From Mesorhizobium helmanticense (GTDB taxonomy: Bacteria; Pseudomonadota; Alphaproteobacteria; Rhizobiales; Rhizobiaceae): DNA of 64,000 nucleotides. Positions 58,718 through 64,000 of the stretch are shown here, in pieces. Both the position numbers and the translations under genes were made by a program. The number at the start of each line of letters is the position of its first letter. The first letter of the stretch is position 1. Location of the stretch: assembly GCF_003034915.1 (NCBI RefSeq), contig NZ_PZJX01000039.1:62001-126000 (forward strand), in the 5' to 3' direction. The notes under the pieces were generated by a model. The model had not been told where the DNA came from and made no database searches. It saw only the letters and a program-made list of their open reading frames with translations.

Positions 58718-59314
58718 CTAAGGAACAGTATAGCTGATTGCTGCATAGTACTTCATGGAATAACTCGCCACCAAGGCAGCTTTATCATTTCCATTTATAA
58801 TCTGTCTGGCGTTTTCCCACCTGGTGACCTTATCATAAAAATATTGTTCGAGTTTACGCCCTGTAAATATTCCTTCAATCATGCCCTTGAATAAGATCGA
58901 TGAGGCGACAACCGGTTTCAGTGCATCGTCAGGCTTGTCAACCAAACCAAACTTTTCGTAGTTTGCCCGACCTGTAATTTGCGCGAAGCCCCGCCCGCAA
59001 AATTTGACGCCATCCCCATCAAAAACGTTGCCAAGCCGGGCGGCAACCTGTGGTCTGTCGCCCTTTCTGTCATACATCCGAAAAAAGTAACCATTACGGC
59101 CCACTTCACGAACAGGCCGCATTGCCCGGCCAGTTTCGTGATGAACTGTGCCGAGTACATACGCTAGCCACCGATCGTCTAAATCGTGATACTTCGCGTT
59201 CCATTCAGCCAACAGCGAACGAAGGCCCTCAATTTGCTTCGACGAGATTTTCCCATCGAATAAGTGAAGTCGCGAAAAATCAAAGAAGAATTTCTCGTTA
59301 AGTAAACCAGCCAA
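58718..59314 (-). CDS. GH19-type (chitinase/endolysin-like) muralytic enzyme
   Basis: A 198-residue protein with the lysozyme-like fold of GH19: AYVLGTVHHETGRAMRPVRE (catalytic Glu of HHETG), then FCGRGFAQITGRANYEKFG with the conserved GRGFAQITGR. No signal peptide is visible, as in phage endolysins. TTG 59314 is the best start, since AAGGGGAG is eight bases upstream; GTG 59341 would place this ribosome site inside the gene. It probably cleaves peptidoglycan. It lies downstream of the metallopeptidase operon, 307 bases apart. Confidence 0.8.
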   Translation of the reverse strand: MAGLLNEKFFFDFSRLHLFDGKISSKQIEGLRSLLAEWNAKYHDLDDRWLAYVLGTVHHETGRAMRPVREVGRNGYFFRMYDRKGDRPQVAARLGNVFDGDGVKFCGRGFAQITGRANYEKFGLVDKPDDALKPVVASSILFKGMIEGIFTGRKLEQYFYDKVTRWENARQIINGNDKAALVASYSMKYYAAISYTVP

Positions 59315-59621
59315 TGAGTTTCTCCCCTTCCAAAGTAACACCAGATGTCACGCTAGCAGTGTGGGGCGACGAGTCAATTGATGAATCGCCTTCATCAGGG
59401 ATGATCGCGCAGTGATCGCGTTGTTTTGATGTCAGTGACGAGAGATCATTCTGTCGATTTGGAATGCGTGGGTACATTCGGCAATGCATGACGAGTGATG
59501 CATCCTCAAGTTCATTCCAAGCTCTGGTTATGCTCCCGCATTTGCGATCGCCGCGTAGCGCAGACAAGGGAAAACCAAGAACAGCCGCGCTATGCAATTT
59601 CCTGGGCGATCATCACTACTG

Positions 59622-61142
59622 TTACCGTAACTTCTCAAGGTCGCTCTTTGCCATAAACAGATCTATGTCGCCGATTCCGGGATCGGATTGGCCACCGATC
59701 ATTATTCTTTCGCTCCTGCCAACCAGCCCAGCTATTCGGATTATCTGATCCTTTCTCGCGGCTTCATCCAAATTTGCCAAGGTTGAGCGTGCATCTGCGA
59801 GCGTTAGCAAGGCTCGCGGTAATTGTGGTGAGGCATCCGCAAATTGGGAAATCTTCAGCTCCAGGATATCCAGTCTGCTGGAGGCTTTGGACCGGTCGTC
59901 GCTCTCATAGAGTTTCAGTTCGGCAATTTTCACCTCGTTTTGAAGATCGAGCACCTCTGGAAGCTTTCCCTCGGAAATGGCTGCTCTAATCACTTCGCCA
60001 CGTTTGTCGAGTATTTCCTGAGCCAGTGCCCCGACCCCCTCCAAGCTGGTCGCACTCGCCGCAACGGATTCAAGTCGCTTTTCTTGACGACCAAGGTCAA
60101 CGTCCAAGAGAGCAAGATGGAAGAGGCGTTTTGTAATTTCGGCCGTGCGCAAAGTAATCTCATCGCTCGATCCCACGCCGCTCAGAGTGTCGTTGTGCTG
60201 CTCCAGAGGGTTCCAGTCCTGGCTATGATCGGGCTTGCTTGAAAACTCCGTTTTCATTGTCCCAAACCTTGAATTCCAAGTGGCGAATCGCAACTGATCA
60301 AGCGCGTCCCAGATCCTGGGACTCTCTGCGCCGAATATCTTTTCGAAATCCAAGATGATCCTCTCCAGAAGTGGCAAAGGATCCACCGCGTCGGCGCCAC
60401 TGTCCCACGGGGCTGGTGCGACGAGCACACTAGCGGACAGGACATGCGCCGCGACCGTGAAGTCCAGGTCGGGATCCGCCGCAGCATGCTCCACAATGTC
60501 CAGCGCGCCGCCCGCTATCTGGTTTGCCAACTTCCTATCCTCCTCGCTTTTGAGGACGCTCAAATCCGCTAACGCTTCGGCGATTGCCATGCGCGATTTA
60601 TGATCGGCGTTTTCGGCCTTTAGAACAGACAAGACGTCATCCGGCAACGTGGTGGATGCGAGGTTAGCATGCGCCAATACCGCATCGACTGCCTCTGCCA
60701 TAATAGTCATGTCGCTGCCTGTCATGGCGATCTTGAGCTTGGCATAGTCGCAGAGCGCCTTGGAAACTTCACTCGGAGGGTCGCCCGTTGCCTCAAAGCT
60801 CTGAAGTGTGGTGCAGACATTGTTATAAGCTGCCACCGCAGCGTCGCTCTTTTCGCTGATCTCCAGCGCCACGCCGCGTTCGAAGATGAGCTGAATTGTA
60901 TTTTCGGCATCCCTCGGAGCCTGCTTTTCCATGATGGCTATAGCCGCCACAACAGTATCTGCCAGTTCAGATGATGTTGACCATGCTTTCTCTTGTGCCA
61001 TCCGGGTTTGGCGAACTTCATCGACAAGGCAATGGCCGAGATTGGCATCCGCTGTGCAGTTGAATTCGGTTCCAAGAGCGCGGGCGATGGTAACAAGAGC
61101 GAAACAACCCGCGAACAGGAAAGCCGCGCGCACGTTCGTCAT
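59622..61142 (-). CDS. Secreted helical-repeat protein of the metallopeptidase operon
   Basis: A 506-residue protein with signal peptide (AAFLFAGCFALVTIARALG). The mature part is nearly all helical with TPR/SEL-like periodicity (ENTIQLIFERGVALEISEKS, AVAAYNNVCTTLQSF, ARSTLANLDEAARKDQIIRI) and few Cys. ATG 61142 follows GAGGGGG. It is the last of four genes; the 17-base gap to the metallopeptidase gene shows cotranscription. It could be a scaffold or substrate adaptor. I do not recognise the family. Confidence 0.7.
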   Translation of the reverse strand: MTNVRAAFLFAGCFALVTIARALGTEFNCTADANLGHCLVDEVRQTRMAQEKAWSTSSELADTVVAAIAIMEKQAPRDAENTIQLIFERGVALEISEKSDAAVAAYNNVCTTLQSFEATGDPPSEVSKALCDYAKLKIAMTGSDMTIMAEAVDAVLAHANLASTTLPDDVLSVLKAENADHKSRMAIAEALADLSVLKSEEDRKLANQIAGGALDIVEHAAADPDLDFTVAAHVLSASVLVAPAPWDSGADAVDPLPLLERIILDFEKIFGAESPRIWDALDQLRFATWNSRFGTMKTEFSSKPDHSQDWNPLEQHNDTLSGVGSSDEITLRTAEITKRLFHLALLDVDLGRQEKRLESVAASATSLEGVGALAQEILDKRGEVIRAAISEGKLPEVLDLQNEVKIAELKLYESDDRSKASSRLDILELKISQFADASPQLPRALLTLADARSTLANLDEAARKDQIIRIAGLVGRSERIMIGGQSDPGIGDIDLFMAKSDLEKLR

Positions 61143-61159
61143 AGTATGGCCCCCTCTGT

Positions 61160-62719
61160 CTAAGGCGAATTGTAATGAAAAACCCAGTAAACCCAATACT
61201 CCGGTGGTTTCTCAGGCTCCTCGTCATCTGTCTGTTTCGAAATCACCAAACTCGCCCTTGCATATGGCGTGAAACGCTTAATATCGAGGTTGGGAAGCTG
61301 ATCGTCCTTTCCGATCCACTCCCTGATACCGGCGAAGGGCTCCGTGCAACGCTTTTTTATCTGGCTCGCTTGGTTGGCGAACACCGACAGCGCCTTGAAC
61401 TCGTCCGGTCCATCATAGAAAGTGACCGTCGCGGCCGTATCTCCTGTAATGAATATCTCGGTCCTCATGGCGCCTCGGACCTTAAGTGACGATTCGACCA
61501 CGGAAGACTCAAATCCGAAATTGTTGTTGTTGGCTGCAACAACGTCGCTAAAACGGTTGCGCGCCATCCCCGCGAGGCGAGCCATGTCGAGGAACGTGCC
61601 ATCGAGTTCATCGTTGAACTCTACCAGATTGTCGCCACAACTAGGCGGCGGCCTTTTCGGACCCAAGAATTTGGCGCTCAACAGAGCCTGGTCCAGAAAG
61701 GGTAAGCTCCAAATGAAGATGTCGGAGCCCTCAGGCGCTGAAGGAAGCTTCATTTTGGCTTCGAGAATTTCGCTCTTTCCCCCTTTCACGAGGGCCCTCG
61801 AGGTGGTCGCGTCAGTGAACACGTAGTTCTCGATGTTCGTCTCCTGGCCCTTCGGGTAATGGCCTTCAAGAAAGGTAACCGAAACCATGATATCTCGGTA
61901 GGAGTTGTTCTTGGCGGATAGTCTGAAGGTCTGGGTGTTGTCTTCCTCCAAATCCCCGGGTTCGATCGAAAAGTAAATTTTCGCGAGCGCCTGGGTCTCC
62001 TCCCCGACCACTCGTTCGCAAACCTCTCGCCCCCAGTCGTTCACAGGAAGATCGGCTTGAGCGCCCGCCTGAGCGAAAATGCGATCAGCGACCGCTCGAA
62101 ATTTCTCATCCTGCTCGTCCACCAGTCGGTCACCAAAGGCACGCCAAAGGCCGAACTGCAGCGCAAGGACCCTTTGCCTTTTCGTCAAATGTTCCTGGCC
62201 CATGCCGCTTGCGGGAAGCAGTTCAACAAGCCCTGGCCATGTATCATGAAAAACTTCGAGGGAGCGCGATGCGGCGGCCAGGTGCTCTTTTTGCGAAAAG
62301 TCCGGTATTTTGAGCAACAGGTCGAGCACTATTGCGCGGGAAGCCTGAATGTCCGCTTCGCATTCCAACAAAGGCCTTTTGGCCATGTCTTCGAACTCTT
62401 CCTTAAGTCGGTTGGCTTGCTCAAGGTGTCGGAGTTCGTGCAACATCACAAAGGTAACCGCGGACCGTCGCGTGTCGTCGTTTCGCGCGTGGATTTGAGC
62501 GATGAACTCGCGCCCAACAGAAACGATGCCATCAACACCGCCCGTCGCTATGATCGACTTACCGTCGGTCTCGACAAAACGTGGGGATCCGATGCCCCAG
62601 GCTTTTGCGATCCGCAAGGCATTCTGCTCGGCCTCATCCATCAACTGGTCACCGGCAAGGGCCGTGCGGGTCGTGCAAATCAGGATCACCAAAAAAAGGG
62701 TGGCCTTCAGGCGGCTCAT
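61160..62719 (-). CDS. Secreted HExxH metallopeptidase-like protein
   Basis: A 519-residue protein with signal peptide (ATLFLVILICTTRTALAG). VTFVMLHELRHLEQANRL has the HExxH zinc motif and ECEADIQASRAIV about 30 residues later provides a third ligand in the ExxxD manner of M48-like gluzincins. The C-terminal 250 residues are beta-rich (QTFRLSAKNNSYRDIMVSVT, VTFYDGPDEFKALSVF) and might recognise a ligand. ATG 62719 overlaps the preceding gene's stop (ATGA). A periplasmic or membrane-attached protease acting with its three operon partners is inferred. Confidence 0.75.
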   Translation of the reverse strand: MSRLKATLFLVILICTTRTALAGDQLMDEAEQNALRIAKAWGIGSPRFVETDGKSIIATGGVDGIVSVGREFIAQIHARNDDTRRSAVTFVMLHELRHLEQANRLKEEFEDMAKRPLLECEADIQASRAIVLDLLLKIPDFSQKEHLAAASRSLEVFHDTWPGLVELLPASGMGQEHLTKRQRVLALQFGLWRAFGDRLVDEQDEKFRAVADRIFAQAGAQADLPVNDWGREVCERVVGEETQALAKIYFSIEPGDLEEDNTQTFRLSAKNNSYRDIMVSVTFLEGHYPKGQETNIENYVFTDATTSRALVKGGKSEILEAKMKLPSAPEGSDIFIWSLPFLDQALLSAKFLGPKRPPPSCGDNLVEFNDELDGTFLDMARLAGMARNRFSDVVAANNNNFGFESSVVESSLKVRGAMRTEIFITGDTAATVTFYDGPDEFKALSVFANQASQIKKRCTEPFAGIREWIGKDDQLPNLDIKRFTPYARASLVISKQTDDEEPEKPPEYWVYWVFHYNSP

Positions 62720-63312
62720 GTTCCCGCCTTCTCGGTTTCCGGAGCGTTTGGTTGCTTGCTCCCGTTCGACAGGCCCACGCCGATGCAGATAATCAGGGTG
62801 GCTAAAACAAACCAGGTCAGAACATAGACGAATCCCAACATCAGAAACCGGAACAGCAGTTCCGAAAATGCAAACATCTGCGTTGTATCGCCGGCGAAAT
62901 CGAGCACCAGGTCGCAAGAGAAAGCCCTCTTCTGTTGCTCCAGAAATTCCGTGAGGGCAGGCGTAAACGTTTCGCCAACGATGAGCCGTCGATCTCGTGC
63001 ATAGGGACAGGTCCAGTTCGCCTCAAGATAAAGATAGGCAAAGTATAGGGCGACTCCCAAAACGAACAACACGACGCCGCCCTTGACCAGGTTCGCAGTG
63101 GAGATTTTCTTCGAACCGGACATCGCCAGAATGATAAGTCCAAACAGAATGGCGACGAGCGATTGAGCGGCGGCGGCGACGTTCTGACCTAAGCTATAGG
63201 TGGAAGATAACTCTACCGAATAGGTAAGAAACGCACCTATGCCCGCGAACATCCAGGCCGTCGTCAGCATGATCGGCTGCCAGGCCTTCTTAATTATGCT
63301 GGGTGTCAACAT
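62716..63312 (-). CDS. Four-helix membrane protein of the metallopeptidase operon
   Basis: A 198-residue protein with four membrane helices (MLTTAWMFAGIGAFLTY, SLVAILFGLIILAM, VVLFVLGVALYFAYLYL and LMLGFVYVLTWFVLATLIIC). Between helices 3 and 4 is a 45-residue periplasmic or cytoplasmic loop with two Cys (WTCPYARD, AFSCDLVLD). It overlaps both neighbours by a few to 23 bases, so translation is coupled. No family recognised. Confidence 0.7.
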   Translation of the reverse strand: MLTPSIIKKAWQPIMLTTAWMFAGIGAFLTYSVELSSTYSLGQNVAAAAQSLVAILFGLIILAMSGSKKISTANLVKGGVVLFVLGVALYFAYLYLEANWTCPYARDRRLIVGETFTPALTEFLEQQKRAFSCDLVLDFAGDTTQMFAFSELLFRFLMLGFVYVLTWFVLATLIICIGVGLSNGSKQPNAPETEKAGT

Positions 63313-63964
63313 GTGCGCCTACTGCTGAGATATCGATCCGAACCTCTTCGCTATCGGTCCCCTGGAAGCCGACGGCAACAATCTTGGTCATGACTGCATC
63401 TTCACCTCTGTAGAGGCGCAAGATGTAGTTGCCGGGAGGCAATTGGCGCGAGGCGGTGTTCGTCTCTGACCCGAACGGAAACTTCGCGTATTTTTTGTCC
63501 GCGTCACTGACCGGGTTGAAGACTACGCCGTAACCGGGCGCGGCCGTATCCTTTTCGTAGGTGGAGACGCTCACCAGGACGAGCAAGCTCCTGGAAAACG
63601 GAAAAAAGCCTGCAGACTTAACAAAAAACTGTGTCTTTGCCTCTATGTCCGTTTCAACCTGTTGGATAAGAGCAGAATTTAAAGGTCTTGATTCAAGAAT
63701 ATCCTCATAAACATTGAATCCTGCGCTGTATTCCAGAGGCAAACCCACGCTGATTTTGTTGAGACGGACTTCCAGTCCGGCAAGTTTTATTCGGAGGCGC
63801 TTGAGGTCACCGAGGTATTGCTCATGCGAGAGTTCAGCACTATCAATCGCTTGGTCCAGCTTGTGGAACACTTTTGCAAGAGATTGTGAGCCCTGATCCG
63901 CAGCCCGCGCGGCCTGCCAGCTCAGAATTATCATGACCAGAAGCGAAGGCGCCCATTTGCGCAT
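63290..63964 (-). CDS. Secreted coiled-coil protein, first gene of the metallopeptidase operon
   Basis: A 224-residue protein with signal peptide (LLVMIILSWQAARAAD). A predicted coiled-coil (LGDLKRLRIKLAGLEVRLNK) is followed by a beta-rich domain (LLVLVSVSTYEKD, PPGNYILRLYRGEDAVMTKI, SEEVRIDISAVGAHV). It overlaps the membrane-protein gene by 23 bases. The 36 bases to the window end contain the possible ribosome site but the promoter is probably outside. No family recognised. Confidence 0.7.
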   Translation of the reverse strand: MRKWAPSLLVMIILSWQAARAADQGSQSLAKVFHKLDQAIDSAELSHEQYLGDLKRLRIKLAGLEVRLNKISVGLPLEYSAGFNVYEDILESRPLNSALIQQVETDIEAKTQFFVKSAGFFPFSRSLLVLVSVSTYEKDTAAPGYGVVFNPVSDADKKYAKFPFGSETNTASRQLPPGNYILRLYRGEDAVMTKIVAVGFQGTDSEEVRIDISAVGAHVDTQHN

Positions 63965-64000
63965 CGCATGACCCCGTAATCAGGAAGCTAAGAAAAATTT

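Noticed and set aside
59315..59621. Gene between the GH19 gene and the metallopeptidase operon
   Set aside because: Only short frames without ribosome sites; a TGATGAA/TTCATCA hairpin at 59379-59397 is the sole structure.
1..64000. CRISPR arrays, insertion sequences and integrases
   Set aside because: No regularly spaced repeats and no transposase or integrase motifs were seen; all repeats found are palindromic intergenic units or gene fragments.

Overview
The window is high-GC DNA from an alphaproteobacterium, most likely a Mesorhizobium-like member of the Rhizobiales. Pointers to this are two GAAC-N7-GAAC LexA boxes (the alphaproteobacterial form), a DmeR/DmeF/NicO metal-efflux cluster, a HisKA_2 sensor kinase, GcrA-like, BA14K, DUF1127 and protamine-like proteins, and several families of palindromic intergenic repeats. 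No rRNA, tRNA, CRISPR array, transposase or integrase was seen.

Layout. 1-6 kb: the 3' end of a xanthine-dehydrogenase-type molybdenum subunit, a 2OG-Fe(II) oxygenase, an rRNA pseudouridine synthase with a GntR regulator, and a LuxR-TPR regulator. 6-12 kb: an SDR gene with a frameshifted C-terminus next to a LysR gene, then a small cluster (ATP-grasp-like protein, cytochrome P450, an unrecognised protein, sulfotransferase) that looks like tailoring of an unknown metabolite. 12-17.7 kb: a LysR regulator and an energy-coupling-factor importer operon (S, fused A-A, T, then an NTF2-fold protein and a flavodoxin-fold oxidoreductase). 18-20.3 kb: dmeR-dmeF-nicO nickel/cobalt efflux. 20.4-28 kb: VOC protein, sigma factor with SnoaL domain, sulfite-oxidase-like enzyme, methyltransferase, LysR, DapA-family aldolase and SOS-controlled dinB.

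28-36 kb: a BTAD/TPR regulator and DUF4242 protein, then an accessory patch with an S24 phage-type repressor, a GcrA-like protein, a DUF6456 protein, an SOS-controlled zinc-ribbon protein and a BrnT/BrnA toxin-antitoxin pair; the repressor gene and one other gene share an operator-like palindrome. 36-42.5 kb: efp and epmA, a DUF559 nuclease-like protein, a DUF922 protease-like protein, an OafA-type acyltransferase and small proteins. 42.5-49.5 kb: cupin, PNPOx-like protein, paired small paralogues, AI-2E-family permease, a sensor kinase and a scarred stretch with gene fragments.

50-56 kb: a six-gene minus-strand phospholipid operon resembling E. coli ynbABCD with an added PlsC acyltransferase and a small membrane protein; the 3' end of its cdsA-like gene occurs two more times as fragments. 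56-58.5 kb: small secreted proteins. 58.7-64 kb: a region that looks less GC-rich, with a GH19-type muralytic enzyme and a four-gene operon (secreted helical protein, four-helix membrane protein, secreted HExxH metallopeptidase, secreted helical-repeat protein) that I cannot assign to a described system. This operon and the ynb-like cluster are the best candidates for undescribed biology.
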